From NCBI GenBank assembly GCA_949001935.1, contig CARJLX010000001.1, positions 186,001 through 250,000 of the forward strand: DNA of 64,000 bases, read 5' to 3'. Made by a program: the position numbers and the translations under genes. This document shows positions 1 through 7,869 of this stretch, piece after piece. How positions within the stretch are numbered: the first letter of the stretch is position 1; every line of letters begins with the position of its first letter. This DNA is from an uncultured Eubacteriales bacterium. GTDB lineage: Bacteria > Bacillota > Clostridia > Christensenellales > UBA1242. The notes below the pieces were generated by a model. That model made no database searches. It saw nothing but the letters and a program-made list of their open reading frames with translations, and was not told where the DNA came from.

Positions 1-1343
1 TTCCTGCTATGCATGCACCTTGTATTTCTGCTAAAGATGGAACAAACATTGACCAAGTTTTAGAGATGATAGTTAAAGAGTTCCCTTCACCAAAAGGTAG
101 CGAAAATGACCCTTTGAAATGTTTGATATTTGATAGTTACTACGACAATTTTAAGGGTGCTATTTGTCTTGTTCGTGTTTTTGATGGATGTGTTAAGGTT
201 GGCGATAAAATCACCATGATGCAGACTGGCAAGCAATATGAAGTGACAGAAGTTGGCGTGTTTGTACCAAATCCAAGATCTTGCGAGATGTTGCAAGCAG
301 GTGATGTTGGTTATATCGCAGGTTCAATAAAAACAATAAGTGATGTAGCCGTTGGTGACACAATTACAAATACATTAAATCCTTGTAAAGAGGCGTTGCC
401 TGGTTATAAAAAGGTTCAGCCAGTTGTTTATTGTGGAATTTATTTGGTAGATGGTTCAAAATATAACGAACTTAAAGACGCTCTTGAAAAACTTAAACTT
501 AATGACGCTTCACTAGAATATATGCCGGAAGTCAGTGAAGCCCTTGGTTTTGGTTTTCGATGTGGATTTTTAGGTCTATTGCATCTTGAAATTATAACCG
601 AGCGAATAGAAAGAGAATTTAATCTTGATATTATCACAACTGCACCAGGTGTAAGTTATATGGTTTATAAAACTAATGGTGAAGTGTTGGAAATTTCCAA
701 CCCTTCCAAATGGCTTTCTCCTGTGGAGATTTCACGCGTTGAAGAGCCTGTTGTTAAAGCAAGCATTTTCACGCCTCCAGAATATGTTGGTGCAATTATG
801 GAACTTGCACAAGAAAAGAGAGGCATAAGCGAAGGACTTGTTTATCTCGACCAATCGCGTGTTAGGGTGGACTATATTTTGCCACTCGGCGAAATTGTAT
901 ATGACTTTTTTGATAGTCTTAAATCTCGCACAAAAGGTTATGCTAGTTTTGACTATGAGATGGCGGGTTATAGACCTGCAGATCTTGTTAGGGTTGACAT
1001 TCTTTTGAATGGTGAGAAGTGTGATGCGTTATCTTTTATCGTTCACAAAGACAAGGCTTACACGCGAGGTCGTGCTATTGTTGAGAAACTCAAAAAGATT
1101 ATTCCTCGTCAATTATTTGAGATTCCTATTCAGGCGGCCATTGGCAACAAGATTATTGCGCGTGAAACGGTCAGTCAAATGCGTAAAGATGTGCTCGCCA
1201 AGTGTTATGGTGGCGACATAACTCGTAAGCGTAAGCTTCTTGAAAAGCAGAAGGAAGGAAAAAAGCGTATGCGTCAATTCGGCTCGGTTGAGCTTCCTTC
1301 CGAAGCCTTTATATCAATCCTTAAACTCAATGATGACGAATAA
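1..1343 (+). CDS. lepA: Elongation factor 4 (LepA/EF4), 5' end outside window
   Basis: LepA is a ribosome-associated translational GTPase that back-translocates or remodels stalled ribosomes. The visible part starts after the G domain and runs in frame from the window edge. It covers domain II (IFDSYYDNFKGAICLVRVFDG), the domain III/V region (LEYMPEVSEALGFGFRCGFLG, LHLEIITERIEREF) and the LepA-specific C-terminal domain (IPRQLFEIPIQAAIGNKIIA, AKCYGGDITRKRKLLEKQKE). These C-terminal motifs separate LepA from EF-G. About 445 residues are visible of a usual 600, so roughly the first 155 lie upstream. A palindromic repeat follows the stop codon. The identification is secure; the true start is not in the window. 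Confidence 0.97.
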   Translation, partial: PAMHAPCISAKDGTNIDQVLEMIVKEFPSPKGSENDPLKCLIFDSYYDNFKGAICLVRVFDGCVKVGDKITMMQTGKQYEVTEVGVFVPNPRSCEMLQAGDVGYIAGSIKTISDVAVGDTITNTLNPCKEALPGYKKVQPVVYCGIYLVDGSKYNELKDALEKLKLNDASLEYMPEVSEALGFGFRCGFLGLLHLEIITERIEREFNLDIITTAPGVSYMVYKTNGEVLEISNPSKWLSPVEISRVEEPVVKASIFTPPEYVGAIMELAQEKRGISEGLVYLDQSRVRVDYILPLGEIVYDFFDSLKSRTKGYASFDYEMAGYRPADLVRVDILLNGEKCDALSFIVHKDKAYTRGRAIVEKLKKIIPRQLFEIPIQAAIGNKIIARETVSQMRKDVLAKCYGGDITRKRKLLEKQKEGKKRMRQFGSVELPSEAFISILKLNDDE

Positions 1344-1349
1344 AATTTA

Positions 1350-1374
1350 TTACTTTTCTTTTAAAGAAAAGTAA
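1350..1374. repeat. Palindromic repeat copy A
   Basis: Perfect palindrome with 12-base arms (TTACTTTTCTTT and AAAGAAAAGTAA) around one central T, followed by a conserved tail AYAAAAGAAATWTA. The same element recurs at 5955-5979 (inverted) and 7665-7689, with a diverged copy near 8944. It could also act as the lepA terminator, but there is no clear T-run beyond the arm. Confidence 0.8.
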
Positions 1375-1387
1375 ATAAAAGAAATTT

Positions 1388-1431
1388 AATTTGCAATGCT
1401 CTATAAGTTCCTTATATTCGCATTGCAAATT
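1388..1431. repeat. Inverted repeat between lepA and the ASCH gene
   Basis: Twelve-base arms AATTTGCAATGC (1388-1399) and GCATTGCAAATT (1420-1431) enclose a 20-base loop. The element directly follows the tail of palindromic repeat A and ends about 20 bases before the ASCH Shine-Dalgarno site. It may be a leader hairpin or the second half of a composite mobile repeat; the sequence alone does not decide. Confidence 0.6.
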
Positions 1432-1465
1432 GAATTTATTTTATTTATTCTTAAAAGGAGTACCC

Positions 1466-1852
1466 ATGAAACACATTGCAATTTTAAGACAGCCATTTTT
1501 TAATATGGTTTTAAGTGGAGAAAAAACAATTGAAAGCCGTTGGTCTATGCATAAGGTAGCGCCTTATGGGAAGGTTAAAGTGGGGGACTTGATTTTACTT
1601 AAAGAAACGGGTAAAGATGTGACCGCGACGGCAAGGGTGAAAGATGTTAAGTATTATGAATTGACGCCTTTTGTTGCTGAAGATATTAAGATGAATTTTG
1701 GAAAAGAAATTGGAATAGATAAATTTGAAAATTGGGAAGTTTATGCACATAAAAATTATTGCACACTTATTTGGCTTGAAGATGTTAAAAAGATAGACCC
1801 TATTCAAGTGCCACGAAGTAATGGTGCAGGCTGGATTGTTGTTAAAGATTAA
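1466..1852 (+). CDS. ASCH domain protein
   Basis: A 128-residue single-domain ASCH protein. ASCH is a PUA-like beta-barrel fold thought to bind RNA or modified nucleosides; some members are amidohydrolases of acetylated cytidine. Supporting features are the opening ILRQPFFNMVLSGEKTIESR and the central GDLILLKETG strand pair, both typical of the family. The ATG at 1466 is preferred over an in-frame ATG at 1391 because AAAAGGAG lies seven bases before it and the upstream frame is repeat sequence. The stop codon is two bases before the hemW start, so the two genes are probably co-transcribed. The substrate is unknown. Confidence 0.85.
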   Translation: MKHIAILRQPFFNMVLSGEKTIESRWSMHKVAPYGKVKVGDLILLKETGKDVTATARVKDVKYYELTPFVAEDIKMNFGKEIGIDKFENWEVYAHKNYCTLIWLEDVKKIDPIQVPRSNGAGWIVVKD

Positions 1853-1853
1853 G

Positions 1854-2963
1854 ATGAAAAAGATAAGAATATATGTACATGTGCCGTTTTGTGAAAGTAA
1901 ATGTAGTTATTGCGACTTTGCTTCCTTTGTGTGTGGAGAGGATTTAAAGAAAAAGTATTTTGATAAACTTGAACAAGAAATTTTATCTTGCTCATATAAA
2001 GATAGACAAGTTCAAAGTGTTTACTTTGGCGGCGGAACACCTTCGTCAGTTGATGTGGCGTATATAGAGTGCATTATGCACGCTTTAAAAAACAATTTCA
2101 CTTTTTCAAAAAATGCTGAAATCTCAATCGAATGCAATCCAGCAAGTGAAAGTTTAGAAAAATTGAAGAAGTATAAAGAAATAGGAATAAATCGCATTTC
2201 TTTTGGCGTGCAATCTTTGAATGATAAAACATTAAAATTTTTAAACCGCCGTCATACTAGAAGTGAAGCAATTGAGGCAATCAAAGATGCTCAAAAAGCG
2301 GGCTTTGAAAACATCTCTGCAGATTTAATGATAGGGTGCGAAGCACTTTCTACTGGTGAGTTCGATTTAATAAAGTCCACTCAAATATTGATTGATTTAG
2401 GCATAAAACACTTGTCAGCGTATATGCTCCAAATTGAAGAAGGGACACCACTTTTTAATGCTTATCAAAAGGATAAAACCATTGTTCCAGATGATGATAC
2501 TTGCGTAGAACTTTACGAAAAACTAACTCGGCTTTTGACAGAACGTGGCTACTGCCACTATGAAATTTCAAACTTTGCTTTGAAGGGTTATGAATGTCAA
2601 CATAATTTAGGTTACTGGAAACTTGATGACTATATCGGCTTTGGCTTATCAGCACATTCTTTTGTAGACGGTGTACGCTTTGCAAATAGTCGAAACTTTG
2701 AGGACTATTTCATTGACAAAATCGCAAGTTATGAAAAAATAACTAAAGAACAGCAAATTGAAGAGAAAATCATGCTTGGACTACGTTGTCAAGAGGGTGT
2801 TTCAATCAAAGATTTGCAAAAATTAGGCTATGATATAACACAAAATCCAAGCTTTGCGAAATTTGTCGAAAGAGGGATTTTAAAAATAAAAGACGATATT
2901 GTCACGCTTAATCCTGATTTTTATGGCGTCAGCAACAGCGTGATAGTCAAATTATTGCCATGA
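1854..2963 (+). CDS. hemW: Radical SAM heme chaperone HemW (coproporphyrinogen oxidase-like)
   Basis: HemW is a radical-SAM relative of HemN that binds heme and delivers it to apoproteins. The CxxxCxxC iron-sulfur motif is present as Cys13, Cys17 and Cys20, followed by YFGGGTPS and FGVQSLND, the usual SAM-domain signatures; QHNLGYWKLDDYIGFG matches the HemW/HemN C-terminal part. At 369 residues it has normal HemW length. The ATG at 1854 is two bases after the ASCH stop; an in-frame start at 1821 would overlap that gene. In many Bacillota hemW follows lepA and precedes hrcA-grpE-dnaK; here a strong terminator ends the unit directly after hemW. Confidence 0.93.
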   Translation: MKKIRIYVHVPFCESKCSYCDFASFVCGEDLKKKYFDKLEQEILSCSYKDRQVQSVYFGGGTPSSVDVAYIECIMHALKNNFTFSKNAEISIECNPASESLEKLKKYKEIGINRISFGVQSLNDKTLKFLNRRHTRSEAIEAIKDAQKAGFENISADLMIGCEALSTGEFDLIKSTQILIDLGIKHLSAYMLQIEEGTPLFNAYQKDKTIVPDDDTCVELYEKLTRLLTERGYCHYEISNFALKGYECQHNLGYWKLDDYIGFGLSAHSFVDGVRFANSRNFEDYFIDKIASYEKITKEQQIEEKIMLGLRCQEGVSIKDLQKLGYDITQNPSFAKFVERGILKIKDDIVTLNPDFYGVSNSVIVKLLP

Positions 2964-2990
2964 AAAAATCACGGAACTTCCGTGATTTTT
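2964..2990. terminator. Bidirectional terminator, hemW / LRR protein
   Basis: Perfect hairpin with arms AAAAATCACGGAA and TTCCGTGATTTTT starting at the hemW stop codon and ending one base before the stop of the opposite-strand LRR gene. T-runs on both strands allow use in both directions. Confidence 0.92.
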
Positions 2991-2991
2991 G

Positions 2992-3522
2992 TTATTGTTC
3001 GTCTTCTTTTGTTGAGTTAAAACGTTTTCTTGTTCCATCAAGTCTTATTGTTTCTGGTAGTAATTCAGTAAATGGGGCACTAAATGGATCAGCAATATAT
3101 GTTCTGCTTACAACTTGTCCAACAACCATTTTGCCAAGTTTGAAAGTTTTTAAAGTTTTTGGTGTAACACCTGCAAATAAGCGTGAAATTATATCTTCAT
3201 ATTCAAAATCTATATTCATATTTATAGTTCTCAGATTTTCGCAACCATTAAATGCCCAACGCTCTACCTTTACAATAGGTGAAGCACAATTAATTTCTGT
3301 TAAATTTTTACAACCTTTAAATGCCATAACATTAATTGTTTTTAAAGTTGATGGAAGTGTAATTGTCTTTAAATTACGCATTTGATAGAATGTTTCTGCT
3401 TCAACTTCTTTGTATCCTTCAGGAATTGTAAGGCTTTCGACAGTACAGTTTTGTCTAGCTACTTCCCAAATTGGTATTTGAAATAATCTTTCTAATTCTA
3501 TACCATTTAAAACTTTTGTCAT
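2992..3522 (-). CDS. BspA-type leucine-rich repeat protein (LRR_5)
   Basis: A 176-residue protein built largely of BspA/TpLRR-type leucine-rich repeats. The repeats read as LKTITLPSTLKTINVMAFKG, LTEINCASPIVKVERWAFNG and LRTINMNIDF, with the characteristic AF.GC.NL spacing. Such repeats usually form protein-binding surfaces on secreted proteins of gut Bacillota, but no signal peptide or anchor is visible here, so this copy may be cytoplasmic. The start at 3522 is chosen for its AAGGAGAAAAGC ribosome site; an in-frame upstream ATG lies within the promoter. A promoter sits directly upstream. The binding partner is unknown. Confidence 0.8.
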   Translation of the reverse strand: MTKVLNGIELERLFQIPIWEVARQNCTVESLTIPEGYKEVEAETFYQMRNLKTITLPSTLKTINVMAFKGCKNLTEINCASPIVKVERWAFNGCENLRTINMNIDFEYEDIISRLFAGVTPKTLKTFKLGKMVVGQVVSRTYIADPFSAPFTELLPETIRLDGTRKRFNSTKEDEQ

Positions 3523-3544
3523 GCTTTTCTCCTTCAATAGGCAG

Positions 3545-3573
3545 AGTATATCATAACAACATAATAATGTCAA
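3545..3573 (-). promoter_or_regulatory. Promoter of the LRR gene
   Basis: Reverse-strand TTGACA (3568-3573), 17-base spacer and TATACT (3545-3550) preceded by an extended TGA; about 23 bases separate the -10 box from the start codon. Confidence 0.85.
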
Positions 3574-3606
3574 CTTAAATATTTTTAAAAAACTTTTGTA
3601 AAAGGC

Positions 3607-3635
3607 TTGCTTTTTGGAAATAGTTATGATATATT
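3607..3635 (+). promoter_or_regulatory. Promoter of ylxM-ffh
   Basis: TTGCTT (3607-3612), 17-base spacer and TATATT (3630-3635) with an extended TGA. The predicted transcript has a leader of about 60 bases that contains the hairpin at 3662-3684. Confidence 0.7.
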
Positions 3636-3661
3636 ATGAATGTAAAGTAATTTTGCTTGAC

Positions 3662-3684
3662 GGCAACCAGATGTTGCACGACTA
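3662..3684 (+). repeat. Conserved hairpin element, copy 1 (ylxM leader)
   Basis: GCAAC-CAGAT-GTTGC forms a five-base stem and five-base loop, followed by ACGACTA, eight bases before the ylxM ribosome site. A related element lies inverted at 7870-7891 with the second stem pair swapped from C-G to G-C while loop and flank stay identical. The paired change suggests that the hairpin is what is conserved. Confidence 0.55.
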
Positions 3685-3702
3685 TTTTGCTTAGGAGTGA
3701 TA

Positions 3703-3978
3703 ATGAAGATTGAAGAAAATGTTAGGCTTTGCAGACTTTTTGACTTATATAGTCCTTTGTTAAGCCAAAGTCAGCAGGACATTATGAATGACTATCTTTT
3801 ATTTAATCTCACCAACAGCGAGATTGCTGAAAATCGTGCTGTTTCAAGACAAGCGGTTAAGGACGCGATAAGCAAGGGGAGCAAAAAGCTTGAAGAGTTT
3901 GAGACAAAGCTTGGTTTCTTGCAAAAAACGAATGCTTATGAAAGCGAAATCCAAAATCTTAAAGGGAGGAAAAAGTAG
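3703..3978 (+). CDS. ylxM: YlxM/p13-like SRP-associated DNA-binding protein
   Basis: YlxM is a small helix-turn-helix protein of sigma-70 region 4 type, encoded next to ffh across Bacillota and linked to the signal recognition particle; it has been shown in streptococci to modulate SRP GTPase activity. Seen here: 91 residues, a sigma-4-like stretch SQSQQDIMNDYLLFNLTNSE then AVSRQAVKDAISKGSKKLEE. The ATG at 3703 follows TTAGGAG at good spacing; a GTG at 3697 lies inside the ribosome site. Its stop is immediately followed by the ffh GTG start, so the genes are translationally coupled. Confidence 0.93.
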   Translation: MKIEENVRLCRLFDLYSPLLSQSQQDIMNDYLLFNLTNSEIAENRAVSRQAVKDAISKGSKKLEEFETKLGFLQKTNAYESEIQNLKGRKK

Positions 3979-5301
3979 GTGGCATTATTTAGTTCATTAT
4001 CTGAAAAATTTAATCATATTTTTTCCAAACTAACAAAGCGAGGAAAGTTGACAGAGCTTGAAATTAAGGACGCTATGCGTGAGGTTCGAATCGCACTTCT
4101 TGAGGCCGATGTCAACTACATGGTTGCAAAGGACTTTGTCAAAAAGGTTTCAGAAAAAGCGATTGGCGATGAAGTTTTAAAGAGTTTAACTCCTGCACAA
4201 CAGGTTATTAAGATTGTTCGTGATGAACTCACTGACCTTATGTCATCAAATGAACAAAAACTTAAAGTTTCGCCAGCACCGCCAACAATCATCATGATGT
4301 GTGGTTTGCAAGGTGCGGGTAAAACAACAATGTGTGCTAAACTTGCTGCACATCTCAAAAAGTCTGGCAAAAAACCACTGTTGGTTGCTTGTGATATTTA
4401 CAGACCTGCCGCAATCAATCAACTTCAAGTTGTAGGTAAACAGGCAAATACTGAAGTTTTTGAAAAGGGCACGCAAAACCCAGTTAAAACTGCTTTGCAA
4501 GCAGTTGAACACGCAAAAAAACAAGGCTTTGACACTGTTATTATTGATACAGCTGGTCGACTTCATATCAATGAAGAGTTGATGACCGAACTTAAAGATA
4601 TCAAAGCAGAAGTTAAACCGACTGAAATTTTGCTTGTAGTTGACTCAATGACAGGTCAAGATGCTGTGACAGTTGCCGAAAGTTTTAATCGTGACCTTGA
4701 TGTAACAGGTGTAATCCTTACAAAACTTGACGGTGACACTCGTGGCGGTGCAGCACTTTCAATCAAGGCAATCACAGGAAAACCTATCAAGTTTACAGGC
4801 ATTGGCGAAAAGATTGGTGATTTAGAGCCATTCTATCCAGACCGCATCGCAGGCAGAATCCTAGGCATGGGCGATGTGCTTTCACTCATTGAAAAAGCAC
4901 AAGAAGCAGTGACCGAAGAAGAAGCCAAGAAAATGCAAGAAAAAATGATTGCAAATTCCTTCACTTTTGAAGACTATCTCACTCAACTTGAAAGCCTCAA
5001 AAAGATGGGGTCTTTAAAAGATATTTTGGGTATGATTCCAGGGCTTGGCAACAAACTTAAAGGTGTTAATATCGACGAAGGTCAACTTGAAATCAATAAA
5101 GCCATTATTCAGTCAATGACGCCAGAAGAGAGACGCAATCCGGATATAATCAAGGCGTCACGTAGACAACGCATTGCTAAGGGCAGTGGAACAACAGTTC
5201 AGCAAGTAAACATGCTTATCAAGCAGTTCTACGACAGCAAAGAGATGATGAAACAACTTAAAGGTGGCAAAGGTTTGCATGGGCTTAAAGGAATGTTTTA
5301 A
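3979..5301 (+). CDS. ffh: Signal recognition particle protein Ffh
   Basis: Ffh is the SRP54 GTPase that, with 4.5S RNA, brings ribosomes making membrane proteins to FtsY. Order of domains: helical N domain (1-90), G domain with P-loop GLQGAGKTT (109-117), DTAGRLHINEELM and TKLDGDTRGGAALS, then a methionine-rich M domain ending in KQLKGGKGLHGLKGMF. At 440 residues it is full length. It starts with GTG directly after the ylxM stop, with GGGAGGAAAAAG as ribosome site inside ylxM. No terminator follows. Confidence 0.97.
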   Translation: MALFSSLSEKFNHIFSKLTKRGKLTELEIKDAMREVRIALLEADVNYMVAKDFVKKVSEKAIGDEVLKSLTPAQQVIKIVRDELTDLMSSNEQKLKVSPAPPTIIMMCGLQGAGKTTMCAKLAAHLKKSGKKPLLVACDIYRPAAINQLQVVGKQANTEVFEKGTQNPVKTALQAVEHAKKQGFDTVIIDTAGRLHINEELMTELKDIKAEVKPTEILLVVDSMTGQDAVTVAESFNRDLDVTGVILTKLDGDTRGGAALSIKAITGKPIKFTGIGEKIGDLEPFYPDRIAGRILGMGDVLSLIEKAQEAVTEEEAKKMQEKMIANSFTFEDYLTQLESLKKMGSLKDILGMIPGLGNKLKGVNIDEGQLEINKAIIQSMTPEERRNPDIIKASRRQRIAKGSGTTVQQVNMLIKQFYDSKEMMKQLKGGKGLHGLKGMF

Positions 5302-5349
5302 GATATAAACGACCTTGTTAAAAGCCAAGAAAAAAATAGGTAATGAGAA

Positions 5350-5814
5350 ATGAAAGTATATAGACTATGTAGAAAAAATGAAATTGACGAAATTTTAAAC
5401 AGTCGTGAATATAAAGACGTTGGACAAAATTTTCAAGAAGACGAAAAGAAAAACAACTTTAAATATTCTGATGGAATAAAATATTTACACTTTTTTAAAG
5501 ATAAAAGTTCAATTTTATATCTTAACCCAAGCAAAGATCGTTATATTTGTTGTTATGATATTCCATCTTCTTTATTAGAACAACATAGTGGAATTGGTAA
5601 ATATTGGGATTTTGTGAATTTTGATAAATTAATGTCAGTGTCTGAGTATGCTATAGAAGCTAACTTGGTAAAATTTGAGTATTTAAAGCAAGTTGATAAA
5701 ATCATTCTAGACATAGAATATGAAGATTACTTTGAAGATTCTACTTTAAAGGGCTTTATAGAAAATATTTATAATAAAGAAAATTTCTCTGACGGTGAAC
5801 AAGATCAAGATTAA
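5350..5814 (+). CDS. Uncharacterised protein with acidic C-terminus
   Basis: I do not recognise the family. The 154-residue product has no signal peptide or membrane segment. It begins MKVYRLCRKNEIDEIL, a pattern seen at the start of several small ADP-ribosyl-transferase-like and phosphotransferase-like proteins, has an aromatic core (YLHFFKDKSSILYL, RYICCYDIPSSLLE) and ends in an acidic tail. Codon use resembles its neighbours. It lies between ffh and rpsP, a place normally occupied only by ribosomal and SRP genes, with a weak ribosome site (AGGTAATGAG), and may be an insertion into that conserved block. A catalytic role would be a guess. Confidence 0.7.
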   Translation: MKVYRLCRKNEIDEILNSREYKDVGQNFQEDEKKNNFKYSDGIKYLHFFKDKSSILYLNPSKDRYICCYDIPSSLLEQHSGIGKYWDFVNFDKLMSVSEYAIEANLVKFEYLKQVDKIILDIEYEDYFEDSTLKGFIENIYNKENFSDGEQDQD

Positions 5815-6017
5815 AGCTATCAAATTACCTCAAATCAAAAAATAATTTGGAAAAATTCAAGAAATAAATTCATTACTTACTTTGAAGGACAAAATTAAAT
5901 TTGGTTAAATCTTTTTCTTGCGTAAGCAAAAAAAGTTTTAATATATTTCTTTTATTACTTTTCTTTAAAAGAAAAGTAAAGAAAAAACAAAAAATATACA
6001 AAAAGGAGAAAATTACA
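5815..6017. other. 203-base gap before rpsP
   Basis: No gene or clear terminator is seen. The gap has an AT-rich stretch, then TTGCGTAAGCAAAA, then palindromic repeat copy B at 5955-5979 and the rpsP ribosome site AAAAGGAG. Apparent reading frames here consist of repeat sequence. Confidence 0.6.
5955..5979. repeat. Palindromic repeat copy B (inverted)
   Basis: Exact reverse complement of copy A over 25 bases, with the conserved AAAAGAAATATATT tail now on its left. It ends about 20 bases before the rpsP ribosome site, so it would form a strong hairpin in the rpsP leader. Confidence 0.8.
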
Positions 6018-6263
6018 ATGGCAGTTAAAATCAGACTTACAAGAATGGGTGACAAAAAAGCACCTTTCTATAGAGTAGTTGTTGCAGATTCACGCAGTCC
6101 AAGAGATGGCAAATTTGTTGATATTATCGGCACTTATAACCCACTCACAAATCCTGCTGAAATCAAGATTGATTCTGTAAAGGCTGAGAAGTGGCTCAAA
6201 AATGGCGCTACTCCAACTGAAACAGCAAAACAACTTCTTGTAAAAAGCGGAATTGTTAAATAA
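6018..6263 (+). CDS. rpsP: Ribosomal protein bS16
   Basis: bS16 is an assembly protein of the 30S 5' domain. The 81-residue product shows the family opening VKIRLTRMGDKKAPFYRVVV, then ADSRSPRDGKFVDIIGTYNP and the VKAEKWLKNGATPTETAKQL end. Length is normal. The start at 6018 is fixed by AAAAGGAGAAAATTACA; a longer in-frame reading upstream is repeat sequence. It opens a tight rpsP-khpA-rimM-trmD operon. Confidence 0.98.
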   Translation: MAVKIRLTRMGDKKAPFYRVVVADSRSPRDGKFVDIIGTYNPLTNPAEIKIDSVKAEKWLKNGATPTETAKQLLVKSGIVK

Positions 6264-6277
6264 TTAAAGGAGAAATT

Positions 6278-6508
6278 ATGAAAGAACTCGTTGAATACAT
6301 TGTTAAAAGCCTTGTTATGGATGAAAACAGTGTAAAAGTGACAGAAACAGAAGAAGAAAACGAAAATGTAATTCATGTTTTTGTTGCACCTGATGATATG
6401 GGTAGAATTATTGGTAAGGGTGGAAAAATTGCTCAAAGCATTCGTTCAATCGTTAAAGCTGGAACTCCACGCGAAGGGAAAAAGACCTTCGTTAAGTTTG
6501 GTGAGTAA
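6278..6508 (+). CDS. khpA: KH-domain RNA-binding protein KhpA (YlqC)
   Basis: KhpA is a small KH protein that partners KhpB/EloR and binds many RNAs, affecting cell elongation and division in several Bacillota. The 76-residue product carries the RNA-binding GxxG loop as IIGKGGKIAQSIRSIV, preceded by a VFVAPDDMGR strand. The stop codon is directly abutted by the rimM ATG. The ribosome site is AAAGGAG. Its position between rpsP and rimM is the classical ylqC site. Confidence 0.96.
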   Translation: MKELVEYIVKSLVMDENSVKVTETEEENENVIHVFVAPDDMGRIIGKGGKIAQSIRSIVKAGTPREGKKTFVKFGE

Positions 6509-6997
6509 ATGCTTTTGCCAATAGCAAAAATTGTCAAACCGCAAGGCATTAAGGGGGAGGTTAAAGCAATGCCTCTCACTAATGTCCTTGCTGTTTTTGA
6601 TAATCTAAAATCTGTTAGCATTGAGGGAAAGGACTATGAAATCATGCGTATTTCTTTCCGTCAAGGCTTTTTGTACATAACTTTTAATGGTGTCAACACT
6701 CGAAATGACGCCGAAACTTTGAGGAATAAACAACTCAAAGTAGATAAATCTCTTTTGGAAGATAAGAAAGATGATTATGAATTTTTGATTGATGACCTTA
6801 TTGGCATGGTGCTTTATGATACTGATGGCAATTTGGTTGGGCAAATAGTCGATGTTGAAAACTATGGAGCAACAGATAATTTTATTATTGAATATGATGG
6901 ACGAACTTATCAAGCACCATTTTTAAAAAACGTCTTTTTAAAACAAGGTGATACTCTGGTCGTAGACCGAAGTAAATATGAGGAGGTTAAAATATGA
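6509..6997 (+). CDS. rimM: Ribosome maturation factor RimM
   Basis: RimM binds uS19 and assists maturation of the 30S head. The N-terminal beta-barrel begins IAKIVKPQGIKGEVKAMPLT, and the C-terminal PRC-barrel holds DDLIGMVLYDTDGNLVGQIV and YQAPFLKNVFL. At 162 residues the length is normal. It begins at the base after the khpA stop with no separate strong ribosome site, and overlaps trmD by four bases (ATGA), so translation is coupled on both sides. Confidence 0.95.
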   Translation: MLLPIAKIVKPQGIKGEVKAMPLTNVLAVFDNLKSVSIEGKDYEIMRISFRQGFLYITFNGVNTRNDAETLRNKQLKVDKSLLEDKKDDYEFLIDDLIGMVLYDTDGNLVGQIVDVENYGATDNFIIEYDGRTYQAPFLKNVFLKQGDTLVVDRSKYEEVKI

Positions 6998-7662
6998 AGA
7001 TAGATATTTTAACACTTTTTCCTGAAGCCTTTTCAGCACTAGATACAAGTATATTAAAGCGTGCCAAAGAAAAAGGTCTTTTGGAAATAAACTTGCACAA
7101 TATTCGTGACTATACAAAAGATAAACATAAAAAATGTGATGATACACCTTTTGGTGGTGGTGCGGGTATGCTTATGAGTGTTCAACCAATTTATGATGCG
7201 GTTAAGGCGGTAAAAAAACGCAATAGTACAATTGTGTTTGCAAGTCCTAGTGGTAAGCCTTTATCGCCAGATGTGGCAAAAGAGTTATCTACAAAAAAAC
7301 ATCTTGTTTTCATCTGTGGGCATTATGAAGGCATTGACCAGCGAATACTAGACCTTTTTAATGTGCAAGAAATTTCTGTTGGCGATTATGTTCTGACGTG
7401 TGGAGAACTTCCAACTATGACCATCATTGATTGCCTTTCTCGTTTTATTCCTGATGTGATAACTAATGAAAGTTTAGACGAAGAAAGTTTTTCAAATGGC
7501 TTACTTGAATATCCACAATACACGCGTCCACAAAAGTTTAAAGGGTTGGAAGTGCCAGAAGTTCTCTTGTCAGGCAATCATGCAGAAATCAAGAAGTGGC
7601 GTCAGCAAAAGAGCTTAGAAAAAACAAAAAAAGTTAGACCAGATTTGTTGAAGAAGGATTGA
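6994..7662 (+). CDS. trmD: tRNA (guanine37-N1)-methyltransferase TrmD
   Basis: TrmD methylates G37 next to the anticodon and prevents +1 frameshifting. The SPOUT trefoil knot is seen in FICGHYEGIDQRI and ISVGDYVLTCGELPTMTIID, and the C-terminal part in PQYTRPQKFKGLEVPEVLLS, GNHAEIKKWR. At 222 residues it is slightly short but complete. The knot reads TCGELP where most TrmD proteins read TGGELP, a small departure. The ribosome site GAGGTTAAAAT lies in rimM. rplS, which normally follows, is not present. Confidence 0.95.
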   Translation: MKIDILTLFPEAFSALDTSILKRAKEKGLLEINLHNIRDYTKDKHKKCDDTPFGGGAGMLMSVQPIYDAVKAVKKRNSTIVFASPSGKPLSPDVAKELSTKKHLVFICGHYEGIDQRILDLFNVQEISVGDYVLTCGELPTMTIIDCLSRFIPDVITNESLDEESFSNGLLEYPQYTRPQKFKGLEVPEVLLSGNHAEIKKWRQQKSLEKTKKVRPDLLKKD

Positions 7663-7664
7663 GT

Positions 7665-7689
7665 TTACTTTTCTTTTAAAGAAAAGTAA
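7665..7689. repeat. Palindromic repeat copy C
   Basis: Identical over 25 bases to copy A in the same orientation, including the following AYAAAAGAAATWTA tail. It starts two bases after the trmD stop. Confidence 0.8.
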
Positions 7690-7869
7690 ACAAAAGAAAT
7701 ATATTTGCGACACTTGAATTTGCAATTCTTCGCGTCACAAAAGAATACTTTTTTTGAAAAAGTAAAATAAATCATTGGCAACTTGAAGTCAAATTTTTGA
7801 CGAAAATCGCAAATTAGTTTTTTTGGATGCATTATGCACCAGTTTTAAGAAGAATAGAGCATATTCTTC

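Noticed and set aside
2960..3385. A 141-codon forward frame beginning at the hemW terminator
   Set aside because: It is antisense to the LRR repeats, starts inside the terminator hairpin and has no ribosome site.
4087..4096. GGTTCGAATC-like tRNA T-loop match
   Set aside because: It lies inside the ffh coding sequence with no cloverleaf partners around it. No tRNA was found in the window.
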